Of a stretch of DNA of 64,000 nucleotides, positions 26,323-36,003 are shown one piece after another. Positions within the stretch are counted from its first letter, which is position 1. Each line of letters starts with the position of its first letter. A program made the translations under genes and the position numbers. Under the pieces are notes generated by a model that searched no databases, had not been told where the DNA came from, and saw only the letters and a list, made by a program, of their open reading frames with translations. The DNA is from Flavobacteriales bacterium (GTDB lineage Bacteria > Bacteroidota > Bacteroidia > Flavobacteriales > Flavobacteriaceae): positions 124,001 to 188,000 of the forward strand of contig JALWTX010000012.1 in assembly GCA_026993355.1 (NCBI GenBank), read 5' to 3'.

Positions 26323-28191
26323 ATGGCCAAAAAACCAACTGCTTATACCGAAGATCATATTCAATCGCTTGACTGGAAACAACATATCCGGATGCGCCCG
26401 GGTATGTATATTGGTAAGTTAGGAGATGGCTCATCGCCAGATGACGGTATTTATATTTTAGTCAAGGAAGTTTTAGATAATGCTATTGATGAATTTGTCA
26501 TGGGCGCAGGTAAAACTATTGAAATAGTTTTAGAAGACAATCTGGTCAGTGTCCGGGATTATGGTCGTGGCATACCTTTAGGCAAGTTAGTTGAGGTGGT
26601 ATCCAAAATGAACACCGGTGGTAAGTATGATTCGCGCGCTTTTAAAAAAACAGTCGGTTTAAATGGGGTTGGGACAAAAGCGGTAAATGCACTCTCTTCT
26701 CATTTTAAAGTTCAAGCTTTTCGCGATGGGCAAACCAAATGGGCGGTCTTTAGTAAGGGCGAACTTATTGAAGAATCCGGCTTGGAAGCAACCAATGAAA
26801 AAAACGGGACTTATGTCGAATTTATTCCGGATGTTGAGATTTTTCCCAAATACAAATTCAGGCAAGAGTATTTGGTCCGCATGTTCAAAAATTATATTTA
26901 TCTCAATACCGGTTTAACCATTAAGTTTAATGGTGAAAAATATTTTAGTGCCAATGGGTTAAAAGATTTGTTAAGCGAAAATATTGTAGAATCCGACCGG
27001 CGTTATCCTATTATACACCTAAAAGGGGATGATATTGAAGTGGCTATGACCCATAGCAAAACCCAGTATAACGAGGTTTATTATTCATTTGTCAATGGTC
27101 AACATACCACACAGGGCGGAACGCATCAAGCTGCTTTTAGAGAAGCAGTTGTCAAAACTATCCGTGACTTTTTTGGCAAAAATTATGACGCATCTGATAT
27201 TCGCAAATCTATTGTGGCGGCTATTAGTATAAAGGTGATTGAGCCGGTTTTTGAATCGCAAACCAAGACCAAATTAGGCTCTACGGATATGGGAGAAGGC
27301 ATGCCGACTGTCCGGACTTATGTCAATGATTTTGTCAAACGTGAATTAGATAATTACCTTCATAAAAATCCGGAAACAGCTGAAGCTATTTTGCAAAAAA
27401 TAGTTCAGGCCGAGCGCGAACGAAAAGAGCTGTCCGGTATTAGAAAACTGGCCAAAGAACGGGCCAAAAAAGTCAGTTTGCACAATAAAAAGTTACGGGA
27501 TTGCCGTGTGCATTACAACGATTTGAAAAAAGAAAATCGCTTGGAAAGCACCTTGTTTATTACCGAGGGCGACTCGGCCAGTGGGTCCATAACCAAATCA
27601 CGTGATGTGAATACACAAGCTGTTTTTAGCTTACGTGGAAAACCGGTCAATTCTTATGGACTGACCAAAAAAGTGGTTTACGAAAATGAAGAATTTAATT
27701 TGTTACAAGCTGCTTTGAATATTGAAGACGGTTTGGAAAATCTTCGGTATAACAATATCGTTATTGCCACTGATGCCGATGTTGACGGAATGCACATCCG
27801 CCTGTTATTACTGACATTTTTCTTAAAATTTTTCCCCGAACTCATCAAAGAAGGGCATTTGTATATATTGGAAACACCTTTGTTCAGGGTGCGAAACAAG
27901 CAAGAAACCATTTATTGTTACAGTGAAGAAGAACGTGTTAAGGCGATTAACAAACTGAGTAAACGCGGCAAACCCGAAATTACCCGTTTTAAAGGTTTAG
28001 GTGAAATATCGCCTAATGAATTTAAGCATTTTATCGGCAAAGATATTCGGCTGGAACCGGTTATGATGGAGCCGGATTTGTCCATAGAAGAACTCTTGCG
28101 GTTTTATATGGGGAAAAACACCCCTGACCGACAGCGTTTTATTATTGACAACCTTAAGGTAGAATTGGATATAGTGGATGAAAATAAATAA
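26323..28191 (+). CDS. parE: DNA topoisomerase IV subunit B
   Basis: 622 residues. ATPase subunit of the type IIA enzyme that decatenates daughter chromosomes. GHKL ATPase motifs: [19 protein letters not shown], and [16 protein letters not shown]; the Toprim domain carries [11 protein letters not shown] and [10 protein letters not shown], with the end motif [14 protein letters not shown]. The assignment to ParE rather than GyrB rests on the short Toprim region without the gyrase insert and on the following parC. The two genes are 26 bases apart. Confidence 0.93.
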   Translation: MAKKPTAYTEDHIQSLDWKQHIRMRPGMYIGKLGDGSSPDDGIYILVKEVLDNAIDEFVMGAGKTIEIVLEDNLVSVRDYGRGIPLGKLVEVVSKMNTGGKYDSRAFKKTVGLNGVGTKAVNALSSHFKVQAFRDGQTKWAVFSKGELIEESGLEATNEKNGTYVEFIPDVEIFPKYKFRQEYLVRMFKNYIYLNTGLTIKFNGEKYFSANGLKDLLSENIVESDRRYPIIHLKGDDIEVAMTHSKTQYNEVYYSFVNGQHTTQGGTHQAAFREAVVKTIRDFFGKNYDASDIRKSIVAAISIKVIEPVFESQTKTKLGSTDMGEGMPTVRTYVNDFVKRELDNYLHKNPETAEAILQKIVQAERERKELSGIRKLAKERAKKVSLHNKKLRDCRVHYNDLKKENRLESTLFITEGDSASGSITKSRDVNTQAVFSLRGKPVNSYGLTKKVVYENEEFNLLQAALNIEDGLENLRYNNIVIATDADVDGMHIRLLLLTFFLKFFPELIKEGHLYILETPLFRVRNKQETIYCYSEEERVKAINKLSKRGKPEITRFKGLGEISPNEFKHFIGKDIRLEPVMMEPDLSIEELLRFYMGKNTPDRQRFIIDNLKVELDIVDENK

Positions 28192-28217
28192 TTCTCTAGG
28201 AAAAACCAAATAATATA

Positions 28218-30866
28218 ATGAGTGAAAATCAATCACAAAACCAACAAGAAAGTATCAAAAAAGTAACCGGAAAATTTAAAGAATGGTTTCTTGATTATGC
28301 TTCTTATGTGATTTTAGAACGTGCCGTTCCGGCTATTGAAGATGGTTTTAAGCCGGTACAACGCCGTATTATGCATTCTATGCGTGAATTGCATGATGGC
28401 CGGTATAATAAAGTTGCCAATTTGGTCGGGCATACCATGCAATATCATCCCCATGGCGACATGTCTATAGCTGATGCCATGGTTAATATGGGACAAAAAG
28501 ATTTGTTGATTGATACACAAGGAAACTGGGGAAACATCCTGACCGGTGACAGTGCGGCGGCTTCACGATATATTGAGGCGCGGCTGTCAAAATTTGCTTT
28601 AGATGTATTATTTAATCCTAAAATTACCACTTGGGCGGCTTCTTATGATGGCAGAAAAAAGGAACCGGTAAGTTTGCCGGCAAAATTCCCCATTGTATTG
28701 GCACAAGGGGCCGAAGGTATTGCCGTAGGTTTATCGACGACCATTCTGCCACATAATTTTAATGAGTTGATTGATGCTTCTATCAAAGTTTTGCAAGGAA
28801 AATCGTTTAGCCTCTATCCGGACTTCCCGACCGCCGGAATGATAGACGTAACAAATTATAACGATGGTAAACGGGGAGGTAAAGTGAGAGTGCGGGCCAA
28901 AATTAAAATTGAAGATAATAAAACTTTGGTTATCACCGAAATACCTTACAAAACAACCACCGGCAGTTTAATAGAAAGTATTATCAAAGCCAATAATAAA
29001 GGAAAAATCCGAATAAAAAAAATTGAGGATAATACCAGCGAACAAGTCGAGATCCGTTTGCATTTGCCACCGGGGATATCGCCGGATAAAACCATTGATG
29101 CACTTTATGCCTTTACCAATTGCGAGGTTTCTATCTCGCCATTGGGAGTGGTGATAGAAAACAATAAACCATTGTTTTTAGGCGTTAGTGAAATGTTGGA
29201 ACGTTCTACCCGGCGAACTGTCGATTTATTACGGCAAGAATTGGAAATAGAGTTGCAAGAACTCGAAGATCAATGGCATGCTGCCTCATTAGAACGTATT
29301 TTTATCGAAAATCGTATTTATCGTGATATTGAACAAGAAACATCATGGGAAGGCGTTATTAAGGCTATAGATGAAGGATTAAAACCACATATTCAGCATC
29401 TGAAACGACCGGTAATCGAGGAAGACCTTATCCGTTTGACTGAGATTAAAATCAAACGCATCTCTAAATTTGATATAGACAAAGCGCGTAAAAATATTGA
29501 AGCAATAGAAGAAAAAATTGCAGAAAAGAAACACCATTTGGCGCATATTATCGATTATACCATAGATTTTTTTAAAAATATTAAAAAGAAATATGGTAAG
29601 GGGCGCGAACGAAAAACCGAAATTAAACCATTTGAAGAGATTGAAGCGACAAAAGTCGTGATGCGCAATGTTAAGTTATATGTCAATAGGGAAGAGGGAT
29701 TTGTTGGTACTAATTTACGTAAAGACGAATATGTGGGTGATGTATCTGATATTGATGATATTATTGTCATTAGAAAAGATGGCAAGATGATGATTTCTAA
29801 GGTCGCCGATAAAAAATTCTTCGGTAAAGATATCATCTATGTCAATGTGTTTAAGAAAAAAGATAAAAGGACCATTTATAACCTGATTTATCGCGATGGT
29901 AAAAAGGGCCCTTCATATATGAAACGCTTTTATGTCAGTGGCATAACGCGTGATAAAGAATATGATTTGACAGCCGGCAATCCGGGTTCTGAGATTCTCT
30001 ATTTTACGGCCAATCCCAATGGCGAAGCTGAAGTGGTGACCGTTATTTTACGTCAAACCGGTAGTTTGCGTAAAACCAAATTTGATATCGATTTTAAAGA
30101 TTTGGCCATTAAAGGCCGAAGTGTCCGGGGCAATTTGGTAACAAAATTGCCGGTCAAAGCCATCAAGTTAAAAGAAGCCGGTGTGTCTACGCTTAAACCG
30201 CGTCAAATATGGTACGACCCTATAGTTAAACGTTTAAATACCGAAGAGCGTGGCCAATATTTAGGTGAGTTCAGTGGAAATGATCAACTGGTGATGGTTC
30301 TGTCTGATGGCCGCATTTCTAAATTTGTGCCTGATTTGGAGAAACATTTTCCTGATAATATCTTGTTTCTGGAAAAATATGTCCCCCGCAAACCGGTTAC
30401 GGCAGCTTATTATGATGCAGATAAAAAAAGATATTTTATCAAACGTTTTTTGATTGATGATCTTAAAAAGGAAGAAATTTTTATTCCTGACAATGCCAAG
30501 CTTATACAAGTGTCTTATGATTGGCGACCAGTTTGGCAGTTACACTTTGCCAAAGAACGCGGTAAAGATCAGAAAGAACCACAAGATATTGATGTTGAAA
30601 ACTTTATAGGTATAAAAGGTATTAAAGCGCAAGGTAATTTGTTGAGTAAATTAAAATTAAAAAAGATTGAAAAACTTGCGTCCAAACCCTATCAAGCCCC
30701 GGAAGAACAGAAGCAAGAAAGTGCTGACGAACAAGTAACCCAAAAAGAAGTTGATGCTGTGCCTTTTGAAATTAAAACACCTGATCCGGAGGATAAAACC
30801 ACCGGCACAAAACAAAAAAATGATAAGAAGCCGGGGGAGGCTGATGAACCACCTACATTATTCTAA
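28218..30866 (+). CDS. parC: DNA topoisomerase IV subunit A
   Basis: 882 residues. Breakage-reunion subunit: FKPVQRRIMHSM, the catalytic Tyr at residue 118 in AASRYIEARL, and GVSEMLERSTRRTV in the tower region, followed by a coiled-coil of about 350-450. The C-terminal DNA-binding part (from about 480) has blade-like repeats but no GyrA box, which supports ParC. The last 90 residues are a low-complexity acidic and Lys/Glu-rich tail ending PGEADEPPTLF. It is the second gene of the parE-parC unit. Confidence 0.93.
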   Translation: MSENQSQNQQESIKKVTGKFKEWFLDYASYVILERAVPAIEDGFKPVQRRIMHSMRELHDGRYNKVANLVGHTMQYHPHGDMSIADAMVNMGQKDLLIDTQGNWGNILTGDSAAASRYIEARLSKFALDVLFNPKITTWAASYDGRKKEPVSLPAKFPIVLAQGAEGIAVGLSTTILPHNFNELIDASIKVLQGKSFSLYPDFPTAGMIDVTNYNDGKRGGKVRVRAKIKIEDNKTLVITEIPYKTTTGSLIESIIKANNKGKIRIKKIEDNTSEQVEIRLHLPPGISPDKTIDALYAFTNCEVSISPLGVVIENNKPLFLGVSEMLERSTRRTVDLLRQELEIELQELEDQWHAASLERIFIENRIYRDIEQETSWEGVIKAIDEGLKPHIQHLKRPVIEEDLIRLTEIKIKRISKFDIDKARKNIEAIEEKIAEKKHHLAHIIDYTIDFFKNIKKKYGKGRERKTEIKPFEEIEATKVVMRNVKLYVNREEGFVGTNLRKDEYVGDVSDIDDIIVIRKDGKMMISKVADKKFFGKDIIYVNVFKKKDKRTIYNLIYRDGKKGPSYMKRFYVSGITRDKEYDLTAGNPGSEILYFTANPNGEAEVVTVILRQTGSLRKTKFDIDFKDLAIKGRSVRGNLVTKLPVKAIKLKEAGVSTLKPRQIWYDPIVKRLNTEERGQYLGEFSGNDQLVMVLSDGRISKFVPDLEKHFPDNILFLEKYVPRKPVTAAYYDADKKRYFIKRFLIDDLKKEEIFIPDNAKLIQVSYDWRPVWQLHFAKERGKDQKEPQDIDVENFIGIKGIKAQGNLLSKLKLKKIEKLASKPYQAPEEQKQESADEQVTQKEVDAVPFEIKTPDPEDKTTGTKQKNDKKPGEADEPPTLF

Positions 30867-30970
30867 TTTCTCATTTTTTAGGCGTAGTTTTTGATGTGAT
30901 GTATATTTTTGATCTACATTATAGAATATAAATTCAAACGCAGCGTTATTAATATAAAATTAAAGAGTTA

Positions 30971-33900
30971 ATGAGAGTCAAATTTTTATTTTTTCTATTT
31001 TTTTGTTTTTCTTTGAGACAAATCTCAGCACAAGCATCCGATCAGTTTTTTAATCCGGATACACAATATGTAAAAGCAGTAAATTTATATACAGATAAGT
31101 CGTATAAAGCTGCTGATTACCTTTTTGAAAAACTCAAAAACAACATAAAAGACCCGCAAAGATTAGGCGATATATATTTTTATTTGGCCAGTATTGCAGT
31201 CCGTACAGGTGCGCCCAATGCAGGTGAATTATTACAATATTTTGTCCAACATTTTCCTACACACCCCAAGCGTACTGCCATTTATTTTGATGCCGCTGAT
31301 TATTATTTTTCAAAAGGTGACCTTAAGCAGGCACAAGATTATATTATGCAAGTTGATCCGGGAGCCTTATCTCCATCCGAATACGAAAAATATAATTTTT
31401 ATTTGGGTTATGCTTATTTGAAACAAAATGATTATAAAAAAGCAGCCCGTTTATTTGAAAAACTTTTGAATTCTAAAAAATATGGCGAGCAAGCCCGTTA
31501 TTACTATGGCTACACAGCCTATAAGCAAGATGATTTTGCCAAAGCCAAGAAATACTTTGATATGGTGGCGCAATCAAATAATTTTAATAAGTTGTTGCCT
31601 TACTACCAAGCAGATATGTATTTTAAATTGCAACAGTTTGAAAAAGCTATTGCCCAAGCCCAAAAAATTTATGATAAATCATCACCTGATGTTCAATCAC
31701 AATTGGCTAAAATTATAGGGGAAAGTTACTTTAATTTAGGCGAAAATGATAAAGCCATACCTTATTTAAAAGCTTACAAGGGACGCCATGGTAAGTGGAA
31801 TAATGTAGATTATTACCAATTGGGATATGCTTATTATAAAACAGGTGATTATGATAAGGCCATTCAGCAGTTTAACAAAATTATAGACGGACAGGATGCT
31901 TTGGCACAAAATGCCTATTATCATTTGGCCGATGCCTACTTGGCAAACGGACAAAAAATGAAAGCTTTAAATGCCTTTAAAAAGGTTTCTGAAATGTCTT
32001 TTGATCCGGAAATGCAAGAAGATGCGGCTTACAATTATGTTAAATTAGGCTATGAAATCGGTAACCCCTACGAAGATGCTTCTGAAGCTATTCAGAATTT
32101 TTTGGAAAAATATCCGAAAACCATTTATAAAAAAGAATTGCAAGATTTGTTGGTAAATTCTTTTTTAACGACTAATAATTATGAAAGTGCCATTAAACTT
32201 TTGGAACAGAACGGACAAATCAATAGCCGTGCCTACCAAAAAGCCGCTTATTATACAGGCTTGCAATATTTAACCGATGGCGAATACGAAAAAGCCAAAA
32301 CTTATTTTGATAAAGTTTTAAAACAAGGCTTTGATCCTGCCTATCGTCAATTGGCCAAATTTTGGAATGCAGAAGCCGATTACCGTTTGCACAATTATGA
32401 GGCGGCGAAAAACGGCTTCTTAGATTTTGCTACTTCACCCGGAAACGAAAATAGTAAAGAAAAGAACTTGGTCAATTATAATTTAGGCTATACTTTTTTT
32501 AAGCTTAAAGATTATGCCAATGCCGCCAAATATTTTGAAAAATTTATTCAAACACATCCGGAAAAAAAACTTTTAAAAGATAGTTATTTGCGCTTAGGCG
32601 ACAGCCGGTTTGCCAACAAGCAATATTGGCCGGCCATGCAAGCTTACAACCAAGCTTTAACCATGCAAGGCGCCGATGCCGATTATGCGCAATATCAAAA
32701 AGCCATCAGTTATGGTTTCGTGGGTAAAAACAATAAGAAAATAGATGAATTGAATTTGTTTATCCGTCGATTTCCCCAATCTAAATTAAGACCGGCTGCT
32801 ATGTATCAATTAGGTAGCGCTTATTTGGTAAAAGGTCAGGAAGACAAAGCTTTGTCCAGCTTAGAACAACTTCTCTCGACTTATCCCAATAGTAAATACG
32901 TTCCTGCTGCTTTATTAAAACAAGCCCTAATTTATTACAACAAAGGTCAGAATGATTTGGCTTTGAACAAATTTAAAGAAGTTGTTGCGCGTTATCCAAA
33001 AACGCCGATGGCTTATCAGGCTATTGACAATATCAAAAATATTTATATTGATAAAGGCCAACCTGAAGCCTTTTCACAATGGGCAAAAAAATACCCATGG
33101 ATAAATGTCAATAATACAGAATTGGATGATGCTGTTTTTGCCGCAGCCCAAGAAAAATATTATGAACAGGCCCCGGAAGCTTTGTCAGATTTACAAAAAT
33201 ATTTACAACAATATCCTACAGGATTACATAATTTAAAGGCACATTATTATTTGGCCAAATTATACCAGAAAAAAGGAAAAAAGGGTCAAGCTGCACTACA
33301 TTATGAATATATAGCTAACCAATCACAAAATGATTATACATTGGAAGCCTTGCGTACTTTGGCAGATTTTCAGTTGCAAAATAGCCTATGGACTAAAGCT
33401 ATTCCTTATTTAGAACGCTTAGAACTGTTAAGCAACTCGCCTGAAGATTTGATTTTTGCCCAATCTAATTTGATGAAAGCTTATTATCAAAATAAAGCAT
33501 ATAATTCAGCGATAGAATATGCGCAAAAGGTTTTGCAAAATCCAAAAAGTAATAGGCAAATGAAATATGATGCACAGGTAATTATGGCACGTGCTTCTTT
33601 AGCCAATGGCGATGAAACCAAAGCCCGGTATTATTATGATAAGTTGCAACGGACAGCCAAAGGAAAAATAGGTGCCGAGGCATTGTATTATCTTGCCTAT
33701 TTTCAGCATAAAGACAGGCAATATGAAGCTTCCAATAAAACCATTGCCAAATTGACAAAAAAATATCCCGGCTACAAAGAGTGGGCTGCCAAGGCACTGT
33801 TGTTGATGGCCAAAAACACTTATGCCAAAGGCGATGCCTTTAATGCATCGTATATATTAGAAAGTTTAATTAAAAACTTTAAACAGTATCCTGATCTTGT

Positions 33901-33973
33901 TGATGAAGCTAAAACTTTGTTGAAACAGATAAAGAACAAAGAAGCACAAAAAAATGAAGATGCCGGAAAATAG
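30971..33973 (+). CDS. Exported tetratricopeptide-repeat protein, 1000 residues
   Basis: A signal peptide (FCFSLRQISAQ, to residue about 22) is followed by TPR-like helical hairpins along the whole length, e.g. YFYLGYAYLKQNDYKKAARLFEKLL, DYYQLGYAYYKTGDYDKAIQQF and NLGYTFFKLKDYANAAKYFEKF. Nearly every unit carries the Y-A/G-x-F/L-Y-x-x-x-D-Y-x-x-A pattern. It is probably a periplasmic or surface scaffold. It is directly followed by a beta-barrel protein gene; this TPR-barrel pairing suggests the two products work together in the outer membrane. A TATTTTTG -7 box sits at 30904-30911. Confidence 0.8.
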   Translation: MRVKFLFFLFFCFSLRQISAQASDQFFNPDTQYVKAVNLYTDKSYKAADYLFEKLKNNIKDPQRLGDIYFYLASIAVRTGAPNAGELLQYFVQHFPTHPKRTAIYFDAADYYFSKGDLKQAQDYIMQVDPGALSPSEYEKYNFYLGYAYLKQNDYKKAARLFEKLLNSKKYGEQARYYYGYTAYKQDDFAKAKKYFDMVAQSNNFNKLLPYYQADMYFKLQQFEKAIAQAQKIYDKSSPDVQSQLAKIIGESYFNLGENDKAIPYLKAYKGRHGKWNNVDYYQLGYAYYKTGDYDKAIQQFNKIIDGQDALAQNAYYHLADAYLANGQKMKALNAFKKVSEMSFDPEMQEDAAYNYVKLGYEIGNPYEDASEAIQNFLEKYPKTIYKKELQDLLVNSFLTTNNYESAIKLLEQNGQINSRAYQKAAYYTGLQYLTDGEYEKAKTYFDKVLKQGFDPAYRQLAKFWNAEADYRLHNYEAAKNGFLDFATSPGNENSKEKNLVNYNLGYTFFKLKDYANAAKYFEKFIQTHPEKKLLKDSYLRLGDSRFANKQYWPAMQAYNQALTMQGADADYAQYQKAISYGFVGKNNKKIDELNLFIRRFPQSKLRPAAMYQLGSAYLVKGQEDKALSSLEQLLSTYPNSKYVPAALLKQALIYYNKGQNDLALNKFKEVVARYPKTPMAYQAIDNIKNIYIDKGQPEAFSQWAKKYPWINVNNTELDDAVFAAAQEKYYEQAPEALSDLQKYLQQYPTGLHNLKAHYYLAKLYQKKGKKGQAALHYEYIANQSQNDYTLEALRTLADFQLQNSLWTKAIPYLERLELLSNSPEDLIFAQSNLMKAYYQNKAYNSAIEYAQKVLQNPKSNRQMKYDAQVIMARASLANGDETKARYYYDKLQRTAKGKIGAEALYYLAYFQHKDRQYEASNKTIAKLTKKYPGYKEWAAKALLLMAKNTYAKGDAFNASYILESLIKNFKQYPDLVDEAKTLLKQIKNKEAQKNEDAGK

Positions 33974-34031
33974 CGTAAACCTTATTGTTGTCAAATTGTT
34001 AAAACATATTTTTATACTTAATTTTTTTAAG

Positions 34032-35711
34032 ATGAAAAAAAACATTTTATTTATTTTCTTGCTTTATGTCAGTTTTGTGTCTGGACAAAAGCTAAAGGAT
34101 AGTGTCAAAACCGAAGTGATTGAGGTGACGCGTTCTTTTGAACCTAAAGTGCAAGATGCCTACAAAATAAATATTAATCCGCAAATAAATCCATTGCCGG
34201 AAAAAAAAATACCGGTAGAATTTAATATCCAATCCGTTCCCGTGGCTTCTACTTTTCAACCTGAAAAAGGGGCGATGGCCGGTTTTAATCCCGGTAGTTT
34301 AATTGAAAAAACTTATAAAAACTACACAGCATTAGCTGTGGGCAATTATTGGCAAGTACAAGCCGATGCCTTTTTGTATTATCCCCTTTCACAAGGTTTG
34401 AGTGCAGGTTTGCAATTTCAGCATTACTCGTCGCAAGGTCAAAAAACGCAGAATGCCCAATATGAAGCCTTTTATAATACTACTTTGACAGGTCTTTTTG
34501 ATTATCAAAATAAACAAAATTTGTGGCATTTTGAATTGGGATATGATGGACATTTAAATTATCTAAAACAAGACCCCAATATTATTTTGCTCAATCCACC
34601 TCAAATTTACAGTCTTAAAAATACGGATAACAATTTTTATTTATTAATCAATGGCCAATTTAAAGAAACGATTTTTAAAAATATGCTATTGCATTACAAC
34701 AATTATTGGAATGGTTTTGACAACAGTGAGCACCTCATTCATTTTAAGACATTCTTGCTTTTTCCGTTTGGTACGCTAGGACTAAAAATTGGCATACAGT
34801 CAGATTTAGTTACCGGCAACACCGGACACATAGCTTTTGCTGATCCGGCAATACGATATGCTTTAAATTACAACAATGCTGATATAGGTTTATTGCCGGC
34901 CATAAGACTAAAAAATGACCATTTGACTGCCAATTTAGGAGCCAAAATTTTCTATCAAAACAATGTAAGTTTCAACCGGTTTCAGTTCATCCCTGATATA
35001 AAAGTTAATTTGAATTTAATTTACGAAAAACTATCAGTTTTTGCCGGTGTTACCGGCGATTTAACCCAAAATTCGCAATTTGATTTAACCCGAAAAAATC
35101 CGTATTTGGCTTTGACCCAATCACTACGTCCCAGTTTAACACCTTACGATATTTTCGGCGGATTTAACGGGGCTTTTTCCAGTTCATTTTCTTATGCCGT
35201 TACCATGGGTTATCGCTATATCAAGCAAAAAGCTTTTTATAATTATAAGCCTGTTAATATGCCAGTCGGATCTTACGATATTGTTTATGATAATTTGGCC
35301 CAATCTTATTTTAAAACGGCTTTTAATATTGGTGTCGGCAAAAAGTTAGATTTAAAATTAAACTTAACCTATTTTCAAAACAATCCGGATCATTTGAAAA
35401 AAGCTTTGTTTATCCCTGATTTTGATTTTCAATCGGTTTTTATTTTCCACCCCACCAATCGCTTAAGCTTTGACATGACTTTAAACAGTGCCGGCAAACG
35501 TTTTTTTCAGGACGGTAATGATAATTATCTGAAGGCTTACACCGATTTGAATATAGGCGTTAGGTACAAGGTTAATAAACAATTTACAGGTTTTCTTAAA
35601 GCCTATAATGTTTTAAATAGGAACTACCAAATTTATTATTTATACCCCGTACAAAGATTACAAATTTTAGGTGGGGTAGCTTACCGGTTTGATTTTCCGC
35701 CAAAAAATTAG
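34032..35711 (+). CDS. Outer-membrane beta-barrel protein, TonB-dependent-receptor-like
   Basis: 559 residues from the ATG at 34032, where a normal signal peptide begins (MKKNILFIFLLYVSFVSGQ); an in-frame ATG at 33954 inside the preceding TPR gene would add 26 residues with no conserved look. After SVKTEVIEVTRSFEPKV, which recalls the short N-terminal plug/box of barrel proteins, the sequence runs as beta strands to the C-terminus, whose last strand reads LQILGGVAYRFDF. At 559 residues it is shorter than full TonB-dependent receptors and lacks a complete plug domain. It probably forms an operon with the TPR protein. Confidence 0.7.
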   Translation: MKKNILFIFLLYVSFVSGQKLKDSVKTEVIEVTRSFEPKVQDAYKININPQINPLPEKKIPVEFNIQSVPVASTFQPEKGAMAGFNPGSLIEKTYKNYTALAVGNYWQVQADAFLYYPLSQGLSAGLQFQHYSSQGQKTQNAQYEAFYNTTLTGLFDYQNKQNLWHFELGYDGHLNYLKQDPNIILLNPPQIYSLKNTDNNFYLLINGQFKETIFKNMLLHYNNYWNGFDNSEHLIHFKTFLLFPFGTLGLKIGIQSDLVTGNTGHIAFADPAIRYALNYNNADIGLLPAIRLKNDHLTANLGAKIFYQNNVSFNRFQFIPDIKVNLNLIYEKLSVFAGVTGDLTQNSQFDLTRKNPYLALTQSLRPSLTPYDIFGGFNGAFSSSFSYAVTMGYRYIKQKAFYNYKPVNMPVGSYDIVYDNLAQSYFKTAFNIGVGKKLDLKLNLTYFQNNPDHLKKALFIPDFDFQSVFIFHPTNRLSFDMTLNSAGKRFFQDGNDNYLKAYTDLNIGVRYKVNKQFTGFLKAYNVLNRNYQIYYLYPVQRLQILGGVAYRFDFPPKN

Positions 35712-35746
35712 TATATTAGCTTATCTAACCTTTAAAACTTTTAGTG

Positions 35747-35953
35747 ATGAAAAAAAATGTCGGAAATACAGATAAATTAATAAGACTGATCATAGCCGTA
35801 ATATTATTTGTGGTTGTTTATACCGGAAAAGTTACAGACAGCACTTGGGTCTATATTTTGTTAATTATAGCCTTGATTGCAGCTGTTACTTCCTTGTTTA
35901 ATTATTGCCCCATCTATAGTTTATTAGGTATTAATACCAATAAGAAAAAATAA
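35747..35953 (+). CDS. DUF2892 small inner-membrane protein
   Basis: 68 residues. Two membrane spans (LIRLIIAVILFVVVYTG and YILLIIALIAAVTSLF) between an N-terminal MKKNVGNTDKL and the CPIYSLLGINT tail give the DUF2892 (YgaP transmembrane-type) pattern. Start chosen at the ATG 35747; a GTG directly before it at 35744 is in frame. Function unknown; in other proteins this domain anchors rhodanese domains. Terminator follows. Confidence 0.85.
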   Translation: MKKNVGNTDKLIRLIIAVILFVVVYTGKVTDSTWVYILLIIALIAAVTSLFNYCPIYSLLGINTNKKK

Positions 35954-35973
35954 AAAGATTTATATGTTTAGAA

Positions 35974-36003
35974 ACAAAGGCGGCACACTGCCGCCTTTGT
36001 TTA
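35974..36003. terminator. Bidirectional intrinsic terminator
   Basis: A 12-bp GC-rich stem ACAAAGGCGGCA (35974-35985) / TGCCGCCTTTGT (35989-36000), loop CAC, followed by TTATTTT on the plus strand. It lies between the DUF2892 gene and the convergent histidine kinase and touches the stop codon of the latter. Confidence 0.8.

Noticed and set aside
33954-34031. A 26-residue N-terminal extension of the barrel protein
   Set aside because: It lies over the end of the TPR gene and precedes a complete signal peptide that starts at 34032.
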